DNA of 64,000 bases from Pseudomonas abieticivorans (GTDB lineage: Bacteria > Pseudomonadota > Gammaproteobacteria > Pseudomonadales > Pseudomonadaceae), in contig NZ_CP094975.1 in the NCBI RefSeq assembly GCF_023509015.1, forward strand, positions 5,759,501-5,823,500, read 5' to 3'. Positions 7,618 to 16,863 of the stretch are shown here, piece by piece. The first letter of the stretch is position 1; every line of letters begins with the position of its first letter. Below the pieces are notes generated by a model, which was not told where the DNA came from, made no database searches, and saw only the letters and a list, made by a program, of their open reading frames with translations. Position numbers and translations under genes: made by a program.

Positions 7618-8847
7618 ATGAATCAATCACACGCGGTTTCACCAGGGGCCTTGTCTTCGCCGCGTCAAGCCAGTGGGCGACGTGAAGGGCTGGTGCTGAT
7701 GCTCGGCAGCAGCCTCACCATCATGGGATCGGTCATGGTTGCGCCCATCCTGCCCAAGCTTGGCGCCGAGTTTGGCCCCCTTAATCCTCAGGCGGATTTG
7801 CTGGTGCCATTGGCCGTTACCGGGCCGGCACTGGCCATTGCCTTGTGTGCCCCGTTGGCGGGTTGGTTGGCCGATCGGGTTGGCCGCAAGGCACTGCTGG
7901 TGATCGCAACCCTGCTGTATGCCCTGCTGGGGGCTGTGCCGGCAGTGCTTGATAGCCTGCCGGCCATCGTAGGCGTACGCCTGCTGTTTGGCTGCGCTGA
8001 AGCTGCGGTGATGACCTGTTGCGCCACGTTGATCGCAGACTATTGGCGGGGCGAGGAAAGGCTTCGCTACGTCAACCGCCAAGTGGTGACCATCGGCTTG
8101 GTCGGCGCGGTGTTTTTTGTGGTCGGCGGGGCGTTGGGTGAGCACTCCTGGCGGCTCCCGTTCTTGCTCTACCTGCTGCCGCTGCTGTTGGTGCCCGTGA
8201 TGATGAAAGTGTTGTGGGAACCTGCGGCTGGCCAACCGCAGTTCGAGGAGCCCAGCGCGGGAAGTGTCGAGGTGTTGCCACTGATCCTGGGGTACATGCT
8301 GATCCTCAGCGGCATGGTGTTGAGTTTTATCGTGCCGATTCAGTCCCCCGTTCTGTTGGTTAGCCTGGGCGTCACGTCGAGTACGTTGATCGGGCTGTCG
8401 GCAGGGCTGAGCCTGCTGGCAACCTTGGGTGGGTCATTGATGTGGCCGCTGCTGCGCCGACGCATCGGAGTCGTCGGGTGTAACGCGCTGTTGCTGGCAA
8501 CGCTGGGGCTTGGGTTGTGGTTGCTGATGCGCGCGCAAAGCTACGACCAGGTAGTGGTGGCGGTGCTTATTCACGGCCTGGGTGCCGGGCTTTTGGTACC
8601 CAATACCATGGCGCCCGTGATGAATGCACTGACTGCCAGAACCCGGGGGCGCGGGTTGGGTGGGTTCACTGCCTTTCTGTATTTCGGCCAATTCGTGAGC
8701 CCCTTGGTGGTAGCACTGATCGGTGCTTTTGCGGGTGACTTGCGCCATTCGATCCAGTGGTTGGCGGTCGCCAGCTTTGCCGCGGCGGTGGTTTGGGCGC
8801 TGGTCGGCGTGCGCGCGCGACGCAAAGCCATTGGCTGCGTTGTTTGA
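7618..8847 (+). CDS. MFS carrier of the amidase operon
   Basis: 409 residues with about 12 hydrophobic helices. The signature after helix 2 is GWLADRVGRKALLVIATLLY, and helix 4 reads GVRLLFGCAEAAVMTCC. It belongs to the DHA1-like branch of the major facilitator superfamily. It lies between an outer-membrane channel (gap 9 bases) and an amidase (gap 39 bases), so import of an amide substrate or export of a product are both possible. The sequence alone does not give direction or substrate. Confidence 0.8.
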   Translation: MNQSHAVSPGALSSPRQASGRREGLVLMLGSSLTIMGSVMVAPILPKLGAEFGPLNPQADLLVPLAVTGPALAIALCAPLAGWLADRVGRKALLVIATLLYALLGAVPAVLDSLPAIVGVRLLFGCAEAAVMTCCATLIADYWRGEERLRYVNRQVVTIGLVGAVFFVVGGALGEHSWRLPFLLYLLPLLLVPVMMKVLWEPAAGQPQFEEPSAGSVEVLPLILGYMLILSGMVLSFIVPIQSPVLLVSLGVTSSTLIGLSAGLSLLATLGGSLMWPLLRRRIGVVGCNALLLATLGLGLWLLMRAQSYDQVVVAVLIHGLGAGLLVPNTMAPVMNALTARTRGRGLGGFTAFLYFGQFVSPLVVALIGAFAGDLRHSIQWLAVASFAAAVVWALVGVRARRKAIGCVV

Positions 8848-8886
8848 TCAAGTGATCGGTAATTCAAAGGCACTAGGAGCATGGGT

Positions 8887-10353
8887 ATGCAAGGCATCCA
8901 GAACTTGTTGGACACAGAAGACGCCGTAGGTCTGGCAGAGTGGGTAAAACGCGGGGAAGTACAGCCCAGCGAACTACTTGAAGCGGTCATCGAACGTCTT
9001 GAGTCCGTTGAGCCACACCTAAATGCGGTCGCCGAACGGCTTTATGAGTCGGCGCGTCAGGCAGCTCGGGAGCCCACGTGCAGGGAAGGTGTTTTCACTG
9101 GCGTACCGACGCTGATCAAAGATCTGTTCTCTGCGGTCAATGGGGCTGCAATGACCAATGGCTCGAAGTCGCTGGGAGGCTTTCGAGCCGATTTTGAATC
9201 TGAAATCGTGACCCGGCTGCGCGGCGCGGGGTGCCTGATTGTCGGGACTAGCACCTCGCCGGAGTTCGGTACTTCTTACTCCACCGAATCGAACCGCTTC
9301 GGCGCCACGCGCAACCCCTGGAACCTCGCTCACAGTGCCGGTGGTTCCAGCGGTGGGGCAGCGGCACTGGTCGCCGCACGCGTCGTACCGTTCGCCCATG
9401 GCAATGACGGTGGTGGGTCATTGCGGGTCCCAGCCTCCTGCTGTGGGGTGTTCGGGCTCAAGCCGAGCCGCGGGCTGTTGCCTTCGGGCCCGATGGTCGG
9501 AGAGGGGTGGGCGGGGATGGGTACGCCGCACGCTATCACCTTATCGGTGCGCGACAGTGCGGCGTTGCTTGATGCCACCGCAGGTATCGACCTGGGGGCA
9601 CCCTACGCGGCCCCCATGCACGCGCAGCCTTATGTCACGGCGGTGCAACGTGATCCGCGGCCACTGCGTATTGGGCTGGTAGAGCAGTTGGGGGCTTGGC
9701 AAACCGCCCCTGAGAGCTTGGAAGCGGTGCGCCAGGCTGCCAGGTTGTGCGAGTCACTGGGGCATCGCGTTGAACCGGTCAGCTTGCCGGTGGTGCTGCC
9801 AGAGTTTCTCGATCAGGTCTTTACCATCATCGGTGCGAGCACCCGCCACTATATCGATGTACTGGGCCAGATGCGCGGGTTTGCGGTACAGCCTGAAGAA
9901 CTGGAAGCCCGGACGCGGATTATCCTGCGTAGCAAGGGCGACGTCAGCGGGGCGCAATATGCGGGGGCGGTGGAGTGGATTCATGCCTTGGGTCGGCAGT
10001 TGGCGTTGTTCATGCAAAATTACGATTTGATCCTGACCCCGACCCTGACGCGCGAGCCCGCTCCCATTGGCGAACTGGATGTGCAAGACGACAGCATGGG
10101 GCTTGAGGAACTGATTGAGCGCTTCCACAGTTACTCGCCTTTCACTGCGCTGTTCAACGCCAGCGGTCAGCCGGCAATGTCGGTGCCCTTGTATTGGAGC
10201 GCTGGGCGGCTGCCGATGGGGGCACATTTCGCGGCGCGCTTTGGCGAGGAAAGTACGTTACTGGCACTCGCCGCGCAGCTAGAGCGCGCCCAGCCCTGGC
10301 GCGCTAAGGTGCCCCCAGTCAATGCTTCCCAGCGGCCACCTAATTGGCGGTGA
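8887..10353 (+). CDS. amidase-signature hydrolase, NylA-like
   Basis: 488 residues. The amidase-signature catalytic triad is complete: Lys78 in TLIKDL, the cis-serine Ser154 in AGGSSGG and the nucleophile Ser178 in DGGGSLRVPA. Spacing (76 and 24 residues) matches 6-aminohexanoate-cyclic-dimer hydrolase (NylA). The flanking sequence FGATRNPWNLAHSAGGSS is also close to that subfamily, so a cyclic or aryl amide is a reasonable substrate. The ATG at 8887 is chosen over that at 8881 because AGGAG at 8875-8879 is correctly spaced only for the former. It is the last gene of its operon and is followed by a strong terminator. Confidence 0.85.
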   Translation: MQGIQNLLDTEDAVGLAEWVKRGEVQPSELLEAVIERLESVEPHLNAVAERLYESARQAAREPTCREGVFTGVPTLIKDLFSAVNGAAMTNGSKSLGGFRADFESEIVTRLRGAGCLIVGTSTSPEFGTSYSTESNRFGATRNPWNLAHSAGGSSGGAAALVAARVVPFAHGNDGGGSLRVPASCCGVFGLKPSRGLLPSGPMVGEGWAGMGTPHAITLSVRDSAALLDATAGIDLGAPYAAPMHAQPYVTAVQRDPRPLRIGLVEQLGAWQTAPESLEAVRQAARLCESLGHRVEPVSLPVVLPEFLDQVFTIIGASTRHYIDVLGQMRGFAVQPEELEARTRIILRSKGDVSGAQYAGAVEWIHALGRQLALFMQNYDLILTPTLTREPAPIGELDVQDDSMGLEELIERFHSYSPFTALFNASGQPAMSVPLYWSAGRLPMGAHFAARFGEESTLLALAAQLERAQPWRAKVPPVNASQRPPNWR

Positions 10354-10385
10354 ACAGCTTTTGCTGGTAATCATTGAGTGTTTAC

Positions 10386-10408
10386 GGCGCCTGCGGGCGC
10401 CATTTTTT
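10386..10408 (+). terminator. rho-independent terminator of amidase operon
   Basis: A six-base-pair GC stem (GGCGCC, loop TGCG, GGCGCC) is followed by A and six T, 33 bases after the amidase stop codon. Confidence 0.9.
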
Positions 10409-10541
10409 GCTGATGGCGCGCAGGAACAAGCGGGGCGGCCACGCCATAAACTTCATTAAGCGAAGCTTTTGCTGGCGGACTGCACTGCGAACCCTGTTTT
10501 CAACGCAGCATGGCCGAACTGGGATACCGGTCGTACAGGGC

Positions 10542-11015
10542 TTAATGAACAAGTTCATTTATTGTTGGAAAGTTGTACATGCTGGTCAGCAGTTTTTGGT
10601 GCTGGGCTGTCGCTTCCAATAGTTCCCGAATACCGTGGATATCGGCTTTGATCTGGTTGATCTGAGCCAAACCGCTGGCGAGCTTGATACTGGATAAATT
10701 TAGCGATGTGGCCGTGTTGACTGCGCTTTCAAGTGTCGCGTTGACCTCGGCAATTTGATTGTTGCTGACTGAAAGCAGAATGCTAACCGCGCGCGTGAAA
10801 TTGATGATCTGCAAGAGGGTATTATGGGCCGTGTTGCAGGCATCGGGAAAAGCATGAAGCGATTGGATATTTTTGTCGATTTGTTCGGTCGTTGCAACGA
10901 TGAACTCTGTCAGTGCTCTGTTTGACCGGGTGTTCACCGAGAGCCGTTGTATGCAGTGGCTCATGCCATCTATCAGGGCTTGCAGCCTTGCCGTGTGAAT
11001 GTCGAGTTCGTTCAT
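10542..11015 (-). CDS. unknown protein downstream of chemoreceptor
   Basis: About 157 residues starting MNELDIHTARLQALIDG, with AGGA five bases upstream. It is predicted to be almost all alpha-helical with heptad-like spacing (for example TLESAVNTATSLNLSSIKLASGLAQINQIKADI), so it is probably a coiled-coil or helical bundle. There is no signal peptide or membrane segment. It lies downstream of a methyl-accepting chemotaxis gene and another small gene on the same strand and may share their transcript. A role beside the receptor (for example an adaptor) is only an inference. I do not recognise the family. Confidence 0.5.
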   Translation of the reverse strand: MNELDIHTARLQALIDGMSHCIQRLSVNTRSNRALTEFIVATTEQIDKNIQSLHAFPDACNTAHNTLLQIINFTRAVSILLSVSNNQIAEVNATLESAVNTATSLNLSSIKLASGLAQINQIKADIHGIRELLEATAQHQKLLTSMYNFPTINELVH

Positions 11016-11062
11016 GGGGTTCCTGCTCATACGTTCTGGCTGTATTCGAAAGTGTCAGTCTG

Positions 11063-11380
11063 TTAATTTGCCCAGCGCGCGCCGATGGCCTCGAAGACGA
11101 GTTCAAGCTCTAAGTCTTGAGGCGTGGCTCTGTTATCACTGATCCAGGCGAATAGTATCGCTGCAGCGTTGCGTGCTGATTCTTCCATTCCCCATAAATC
11201 TTGAATGCTGAAACCACCGTAAACAATGGGGTCGTGCCACGCCAATAGGAATGCAGCGACGGGTTCAGCATCTGACTCCCCTGTGGTTGCGGCACGTATC
11301 AAGATCCGGATCGCAGCGATGATTTTTTCGCCGACGATGGTTTTATGCACGGGAGTGGGTTTTGCTTCATACGGGATCAT
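11063..11380 (-). CDS. DUF7673-like small protein
   Basis: 105 residues starting MIPYEAKPTPVH. The central part, AAFLLAWHDPIVYGGFSIQDLWGMEESA, resembles the small DUF7673 proteins common in Pseudomonas accessory regions, which carry a FLLAW...GGF...LW pattern. It is soluble, with no recognisable catalytic residues. It lies 70 bases downstream of the chemoreceptor on the same strand and 47 bases ahead of another unknown gene. The family assignment is from memory of the pattern and is tentative. Confidence 0.55.
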   Translation of the reverse strand: MIPYEAKPTPVHKTIVGEKIIAAIRILIRAATTGESDAEPVAAFLLAWHDPIVYGGFSIQDLWGMEESARNAAAILFAWISDNRATPQDLELELVFEAIGARWAN

Positions 11381-11450
11381 AAAAACTCCTCTTCGAGAAA
11401 GTACAAGTCAACAGGTCGAGCACTTCTCAAGATCTTGGATTGTCGGCGCG

Positions 11451-13073
11451 TCAAAGATTAAACTTGGTCACTAGACCATTCAGTCGTTGTGATAAGTTGG
11501 ACAGCTCTACGCTCGACTCGCTGGTCTGCTGACCCCTTGCCGCTGATAGGCCTGATAGTTCTCGAATACGCAACAGGTTTTGATCCACTTCTCGCGCCAC
11601 TTGAGCTTGCTGCTCAGAGGCACTTGCGATGATGATATTGCGTTCTTCAATGAGGTTGACAGCCACTTGAATTTGGCGAAGGGCGTCACCAGCACTTTCT
11701 GCTTGCAATTTGGTGTGGGTGGCTTGCTGATTACTGGCTTTCAACGCGCAGACAGTGTTCTGCGTGCCGGCTCGGATGTCGTCAATCATTGTTTCGATTT
11801 CACGCGTGGACTCGCTGGTTCGATGCGCGAGGCCACGGACCTCGTCGGCGACCACGGCGAAACCTCGACCTGCCTCTCCCGCCCGGGCAGCTTCGATCGC
11901 GGCGTTTAACGCCAGCAGATTCGTTTGTTCCGATACCGAACGGATGACCTCAAGGACCCGAGTGATGTCCTGGCTTCTGACGGCAAGTTGATTGGCTTCA
12001 GAGGATGCGCGATTGACCTCGTTCGAAAGCCCGTCAATCGAATTGATGGTCTTATCCAGCTCCGACTGGCCCGTTTTTGCCATTGCCGCAGACGCCTTTG
12101 ACTCCAATGACGTCGACTCGGCGTTGCGTGCGACCTCATCGACGGCCTGACTCATCTCGGTCACTGCTGTCGCTGCCATTTCGATTTCCTGATTCTGATG
12201 CTGTATATCGTCGCTATTTTCCTGGGCAACCACGCGCATGGATTCTGCCGAGGCTGACAACAAGTCCGATGCATTGCGTACGTTCCAAAGGATCGATTGA
12301 AGATTGGAGCGCATGCGTTCCATCGACTGTAGGAGCTGCGCCGGCTCATCGTTGCCGGTGGTGTCGATGACTAGGGCCCGCAGATCGCCACCGGCGATCG
12401 CTTCGGACACCTCCAGTGCGGTAGAAAGGGGCACCGCTATGCTTCGAATCAATAGCCAGGCGGCCGCCCCGGTCAGCGCGATCAGGGCGATAAGGACAAT
12501 AATCGTCACGGTCAGGGTCATGCTGTAAGCGCTGCTGGCTTCTTGGCTTGCGTGGGTCTGTGCAGCATCGTTGTTGGTTTCGATGTTTTTCAGGAACTCG
12601 GTCATTTTCGCCGCGATGGGGGTCATTGACGCCATTTTCTCCTTGGGCGTAAGCGCCTGCGTTGTAACGGTTGGTGCCATGTAGTTGCGCAAAGTTCGAA
12701 TGTAAGCGAGATAGGTTTCATCGATGTCGCTAAGGATTGCTTTTTCAGCGTCTGAGTTGACAAGAGGCATGTACGCGGTGACGGCTTCATGGAACTTTCC
12801 TTCCCTGGCGAGTAGTTCGGTTTCCATCGACTGCCCATCGACGCTCGCGGAGCTCATGATTTTGACGGCGGTAATCCGCGTGTTCGCGAATGTAAGCGCA
12901 ATATCATCACCCAACGCAATACCAGGAAGTGCGTCGTTTTCGATGATGAGGCTTTGGGCTCGGATGTGGTGAAGCTCGACCATGCTGAAAATGCCAAAAG
13001 CTATTATCAGTAAGATGATCGAGGTGAAGCATCCCACGGTTCTAGTGGTAATGGAAAAAGATCTCAATGACAT
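11451..13073 (-). CDS. methyl-accepting chemotaxis protein
   Basis: 540 residues. Transmembrane helix 1 is at about 12-32, a periplasmic four-helix-bundle-like sensor domain at 33-184, transmembrane helix 2 at 185-210, HAMP at 211-265 and the cytoplasmic signalling helices to the end. The signalling tip at 382-416 ([34 protein letters not shown]) is fully conserved. There is no CheB/CheR-docking pentapeptide at the C-terminus. The ligand is unknown; the sensor domain is of the 4HB type often used for small organic acids or amino acids. It is the first gene of a possible three-gene leftward transcript. Confidence 0.95.
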   Translation of the reverse strand: MSLRSFSITTRTVGCFTSIILLIIAFGIFSMVELHHIRAQSLIIENDALPGIALGDDIALTFANTRITAVKIMSSASVDGQSMETELLAREGKFHEAVTAYMPLVNSDAEKAILSDIDETYLAYIRTLRNYMAPTVTTQALTPKEKMASMTPIAAKMTEFLKNIETNNDAAQTHASQEASSAYSMTLTVTIIVLIALIALTGAAAWLLIRSIAVPLSTALEVSEAIAGGDLRALVIDTTGNDEPAQLLQSMERMRSNLQSILWNVRNASDLLSASAESMRVVAQENSDDIQHQNQEIEMAATAVTEMSQAVDEVARNAESTSLESKASAAMAKTGQSELDKTINSIDGLSNEVNRASSEANQLAVRSQDITRVLEVIRSVSEQTNLLALNAAIEAARAGEAGRGFAVVADEVRGLAHRTSESTREIETMIDDIRAGTQNTVCALKASNQQATHTKLQAESAGDALRQIQVAVNLIEERNIIIASASEQQAQVAREVDQNLLRIRELSGLSAARGQQTSESSVELSNLSQRLNGLVTKFNL

Positions 13074-13624
13074 TGGTGTGTTCCGGATTTAGAGTTTTAT
13101 GTGCTGTGTTGGTGCGGTGGTGGCAGTCCATGGTTTGTTTCCTTGCGCCCTATGGCAATATTATTTTCTGGGTGCTTGCGTGCAGATAGGTATTCGCCCT
13201 TGTTGCGTTTTTTTGGGCGTGGTTCAGAGCAATAGTAGTGTTCTGTTTTTACCGCGGGCAGGGTCTGATGGCGGAAGGCCTTTATGGGTTGGCAGGCAGA
13301 ATAGATGCAGGCGATTACATTTACATTTCATCACAATCGCTCGTTTATTTAGAGTTTCCGTGCATGAAAATTTCAATGTCCGGACATACAAAGCACGCTA
13401 ATAAATTGGCCTTGCTGATAGGGCGCAAGTGGCGGGCAAACCCACTTCGGATCAGGCCTTGCCCCCGATTTTACTGGGCTGCACCCGTGGTCGCGCGCCG
13501 TGAAGCGACTGTTTGATCCGGGGGCGTTGCGCTTTTTCAGCACAGCCTGCAGCTTGGCAGGGGCTTGGCATAACGTCGGGTATTTGGCATGCTGAAACGA
13601 TATCGCAACTCTTGAGAACTCGTT
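13074..13624. other. non-coding gap, lower GC
   Basis: There is no gene with supporting features on either strand in these 550 bases. The left part (about 13080-13420) is noticeably AT-richer than the surroundings, and every open frame in it is short and unlike a protein. It should carry the promoters of the chemoreceptor (leftward) and the AraC-type regulator (rightward). I could not identify a convincing sigma-28 motif for the chemoreceptor. Confidence 0.4.
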
Positions 13625-14620
13625 ATGCCCACGCTCGCTGCCTCTTGTGCTCAAGTGATCTTGCGCTTATCCATGAACGTGCAAGCCCCTTCGGCGGCGC
13701 TCAGCAAGTTGCACTCCACGATGGCGAAAGTTGTAGAGTCCGGCCAAGGTGTAGATATACTCGAAGCCTCTGGATATGTGCGGCTTCTCGCATCAGAAAC
13801 TGGAGATCTGAATGTAGGCTTGCGGTCTTACGCCATGTTCAGGCCAAGCCAACTCAACTCGCAGCTCTACGCGATCATGTCCAGCGCCACCTTGGGTGAA
13901 GCGATTAAAACGGCAGCGCACTACTCGGTGTTATTGTCCGACGGGGCACCGATTTCGATAAGTGAGGGCGCTGAGGCAGTGACGGTAAATTTTCTTCGTA
14001 TCGAATCGCTTGGGGTGAGCAGGCAATACATCGACTGCTGCCTTTCGACGTTTGTCGGGTTAACGCACTGGCTGCTCCCGTGGGAGAAGCCCATACCGGC
14101 GGCTGTTTATTTTTCCTATGATGAGCCTGAAGAACGCGCCCAGTTGGAGTCGGTATTTGGCCCGAATCTCGTATTTTCTAGTGAATCAAATAAGATCGTA
14201 TTCAGGCGCATCGATTGTCTATGCCCGTTGGGCACGGCAAATGAAGCGCTGAAGTTGTACCATCTTAACCACTCGAACCAAGAGCTCTCGAGGCGCAAGT
14301 TAAAAATCTCGCCGGTCGTCCAGAACCACATTTTTGTGGGGTTGGCCTCCGGTAGTGAGGTGTCCCTTGTGACCGCATCGCGGGAACTCAACCTTGGGCT
14401 CCGTACCTTGCAAAATAGACTGGACGACGAGGCGACGGGCTTCCGAGACCTGCTGGATGATTGCCGACGTCAATTGGCAAGTCAGTTACTGCGCAACGGC
14501 GACACCACGATCACTGCGATCGCCGAGCAGCTGCAGTTTCGTAACGCCAGTAGTTTTCACAAGGCCTGTAATCGATGGTTCGGCTGCCCCCCTGGTATTC
14601 ACCGACTTGTCACTCGCTGA
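13625..14620 (+). CDS. AraC-family regulator, OruR-type sensor domain
   Basis: 331 residues. The N-terminal two thirds match the arabinose-binding-like sensor of OruR/ArgR-type pseudomonad regulators (Arabinose_bd family: GYVRLLASETGDLNVGLRSY and the AIMSSATLGEAIKTAAHYSVL segment). The C-terminal 95 residues hold the AraC helix-turn-helix region (SLVTASRELNLGLRTLQNRL, then ITAIAEQLQFRNASSFHKAC, RWFGCPPG). The ribosome site before the ATG at 13625 is weak. No adjacent co-directional enzyme is obvious, so the regulon is unknown. Confidence 0.8.
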   Translation: MPTLAASCAQVILRLSMNVQAPSAALSKLHSTMAKVVESGQGVDILEASGYVRLLASETGDLNVGLRSYAMFRPSQLNSQLYAIMSSATLGEAIKTAAHYSVLLSDGAPISISEGAEAVTVNFLRIESLGVSRQYIDCCLSTFVGLTHWLLPWEKPIPAAVYFSYDEPEERAQLESVFGPNLVFSSESNKIVFRRIDCLCPLGTANEALKLYHLNHSNQELSRRKLKISPVVQNHIFVGLASGSEVSLVTASRELNLGLRTLQNRLDDEATGFRDLLDDCRRQLASQLLRNGDTTITAIAEQLQFRNASSFHKACNRWFGCPPGIHRLVTR

Positions 14621-14715
14621 GTTTTTTTTCATCAAGCATGCTGTCAAGCCTGGGGCATCTGGGCCGATACGCTCGTTCGAGCAGCCTTCAAAAACCCATC
14701 AGTAAGGATAACCAC

Positions 14716-15369
14716 GTGGGCGTTTCGCAAGCGGCAATTGCATTCCGTACCCAACGCCAAGACTTCGATGTGCCGCAGGTGGTCGCCCGTCTCTTCAACA
14801 AGCGTGCAGAAGTCCTCGCACAGCGCCCCCCACGCTTCGATACTCGTCAGCCCAATGATGTGGTGGTGGAGCAATATGGCGATATTTGGGTGATCAGCAG
14901 CGGCGCCCTGACCATGCCGATATTGGAGAACCCGCACTACCTGGCGAGCGAGTTGCATGAAACGCTTGGCTCGCCGGCCCTCATTATCCCGTTTTGCCAA
15001 TACGATTCGGGAGGTACCTACGGCTATGCCTTTATCGAGAATGGGGTGCTGACGCGTTCGCGACTGCATCTGTTCGACAGCCCGGTGCAGCAGTTCGGGC
15101 CCTTGAAACCGTTCGAAGAGCGCTGGGAGTCCGCGCAATTTTACTTTGAGGAAGATGATTGCCCCGAAGAGCAGTGGCAAAAAATCTACTACCTGGGCGA
15201 CCGTGAGCAGCAAGTGCCGGAACTGGGCCTGACCAGCCGCTTGAGTTATGAAGCGTTGAACGAATACCTGGGCATTTGCCCGTGGGAGTGCAGCCTCAAG
15301 CCCACGACCTGGTATTTGCGCCTTCATGAGCAGCCGTTGCCGCGCAAACCTTGGTGGAAACGTTGGTAG
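14716..15369 (+). CDS. soluble protein of unknown function
   Basis: About 217 residues. The start is taken as GTG 14716 (MGVSQAAIAFRTQR) because AAGGA lies seven bases upstream; the frame is open further upstream but overlaps the preceding regulator. The protein is acidic, without signal peptide or membrane helices, and aromatic-rich near its end (CPWECSLKPTTWYLRLHEQ). There is no recognisable enzymatic motif. It converges on a small P-loop kinase gene 56 bases away. I do not recognise the family. Confidence 0.6.
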   Translation: MGVSQAAIAFRTQRQDFDVPQVVARLFNKRAEVLAQRPPRFDTRQPNDVVVEQYGDIWVISSGALTMPILENPHYLASELHETLGSPALIIPFCQYDSGGTYGYAFIENGVLTRSRLHLFDSPVQQFGPLKPFEERWESAQFYFEEDDCPEEQWQKIYYLGDREQQVPELGLTSRLSYEALNEYLGICPWECSLKPTTWYLRLHEQPLPRKPWWKRW

Positions 15370-15425
15370 GCAACAGCCCGCCAGGTGGGCGCCAGGGTTT
15401 ACCCTGAAGGCTTTTGAAGCAAGGC

Positions 15426-15905
15426 CTACAGCCGGTAGACCACAACATCAAGCCCCTCATCGGCCTGCGGAGCTTGAAAGTAACTCGTGATCAAATCGAA
15501 TTCGGCCTCGGTTGCCGCGAAGTCATGCTCGCCACGCAGGTTTCGCGCATGCAACCGGCCACGGCAGGTGTCATCGTCGATCTGGAGGTAGTGCAGGCGG
15601 TGGGGCACCTTGGCGGCTTGCGCCAAGCCACTCAGCCACTGGCGATCAGCCGGGGTATTGGCGGGAAAGTCCAGTACTACGTTGTTACCCGCGGCCAGTA
15701 GGTCGATGACTAACGGGCCCAGCACCTCGCGAATTCGATGGGCAAACCGAACGTAGTCTCCGACGGATTTGATCTGGTCCGGGTACAGCCTCGCCAGCCA
15801 GTAATCCTCGCTCAGCAACAGCGCAGAATGCTCGCCCGCCAATGACGTTGCCCGGGTCGATTTCCCGGAGGCGATTTTGCCGCACATGAGGTGCAGGGTG
15901 GGCAT
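15426..15905 (-). CDS. P-loop kinase of the zeta-toxin/AAA type
   Basis: 159 residues starting MPTLHLMCGKIASGKST. The Walker A motif GKIASGKST occupies residues 9-17, and VIDLLAAGNNVVLDFPAN (a Walker-B-like strand and acidic residue) follows. This is typical of small cytoplasmic ATP-binding proteins related to shikimate/zeta-type kinases that phosphorylate a small molecule. There is no antitoxin-like gene next to it, so a toxin role is not supported. The ATG at 15905 with AAGGA upstream is preferred over the longer frame to 15959. The substrate is unknown. Confidence 0.75.
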   Translation of the reverse strand: MPTLHLMCGKIASGKSTRATSLAGEHSALLLSEDYWLARLYPDQIKSVGDYVRFAHRIREVLGPLVIDLLAAGNNVVLDFPANTPADRQWLSGLAQAAKVPHRLHYLQIDDDTCRGRLHARNLRGEHDFAATEAEFDLITSYFQAPQADEGLDVVVYRL

Positions 15906-16038
15906 GTGACAGGTTCCTTGTGTCAGCAGGTAATGGAAAACAGAATACTCAAGGCGCACTGCATCAGGTATTTTTTGAAACAGGGCATATCTGTTTTTTT
16001 AGTCTTTGCATCGGCTTCACCTGGAGGGCATCACGATT

Positions 16039-16863
16039 ATGGACAATAAAAAACTCACGGCCAAGGTCGCCTTGGTGACAGGGGCGGCGCAAGGCATTGG
16101 CGCCGCGATTGCACGACGCTTCGTGCAAGAAGGCTGCTTTGTGTACGTCACCGATATCAACGACGCGCTCGGCACCGCGCTGGCAGGCTCACTGGGTGAG
16201 CACGCCGGTTATCTGCGCCTGGATGTGCGCAGCGAGGGCGATTGGCAGTGCGTGACGCAGCAGGTTCTGGCGTTGCGCGGGCGTTTGGATGTCGTGGTGA
16301 ACAACGCCGGCATCACCGGTTTTGAGCAAGGCGCCGTGCCGCACGATCCGGAGCATGCGCGCCTGGAGGACTGGCACGCGGTGCATCGCACCAACCTGGA
16401 TGGTGTTTTCCTGGGCTGCAAGTACGCCATCCGCGCCATGCGCCAAACAGGCACGGGCTCAATCATCAACATCTCGTCTCGCTCCGGCCTGGTCGGTATC
16501 CCCGGCGCCGCAGCGTATGCGTCGTCCAAGGCGGCGGTGCGCAATCACACCAAGACGGTGGCGCTCTACTGCGCCGAACAAGGGCTGAAAGTACGCTGTA
16601 ACTCGATTCACCCGGCCGCCATCCTCACGCCCATGTGGGAACCCATGCTGGGTACCGATGCCGGCCGTGACGAGCGGATGGCCGCCCTGGTCCAAGACAC
16701 GCCGCTCAGGCGCTTTGGCATGCCCGAGGAGGTCGCGGCCGTGGCCCTGTTGCTTGCCTGCGAAGAGGCAACCTACGTGACCGGCAGTGAATTCAACATT
16801 GACGGCGGCCTGTTGGCGGGGGCGGCGGCGACGCCTGCGGTGGTGGATGATAGCGCCGTGTAG
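16039..16863 (+). CDS. short-chain dehydrogenase/reductase
   Basis: 274 residues. It has the NAD(P)-binding motif [15 protein letters not shown] near the N-terminus (TGxxxGxG), the NNAG motif (VVNNAGITG), the active-site Ser in INISSRSG and the YxxxK pair in [10 protein letters not shown], all in the usual order. Asp in the second strand (YVTDIND) suggests NAD preference. The C-terminus ends with an Ala-rich extension ([14 protein letters not shown]) that overlaps the convergent transporter gene by 71 bases. The natural substrate is unknown; 3-hydroxy or cyclic secondary alcohols are typical for this class. Confidence 0.85.
   Translation: MDNKKLTAKVALVTGAAQGIGAAIARRFVQEGCFVYVTDINDALGTALAGSLGEHAGYLRLDVRSEGDWQCVTQQVLALRGRLDVVVNNAGITGFEQGAVPHDPEHARLEDWHAVHRTNLDGVFLGCKYAIRAMRQTGTGSIINISSRSGLVGIPGAAAYASSKAAVRNHTKTVALYCAEQGLKVRCNSIHPAAILTPMWEPMLGTDAGRDERMAALVQDTPLRRFGMPEEVAAVALLLACEEATYVTGSEFNIDGGLLAGAAATPAVVDDSAV

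Noticed and set aside
15426..15905. Toxin-antitoxin module (zeta-like kinase)
   Set aside because: No antitoxin-like partner is adjacent and the protein is shorter than zeta toxins.
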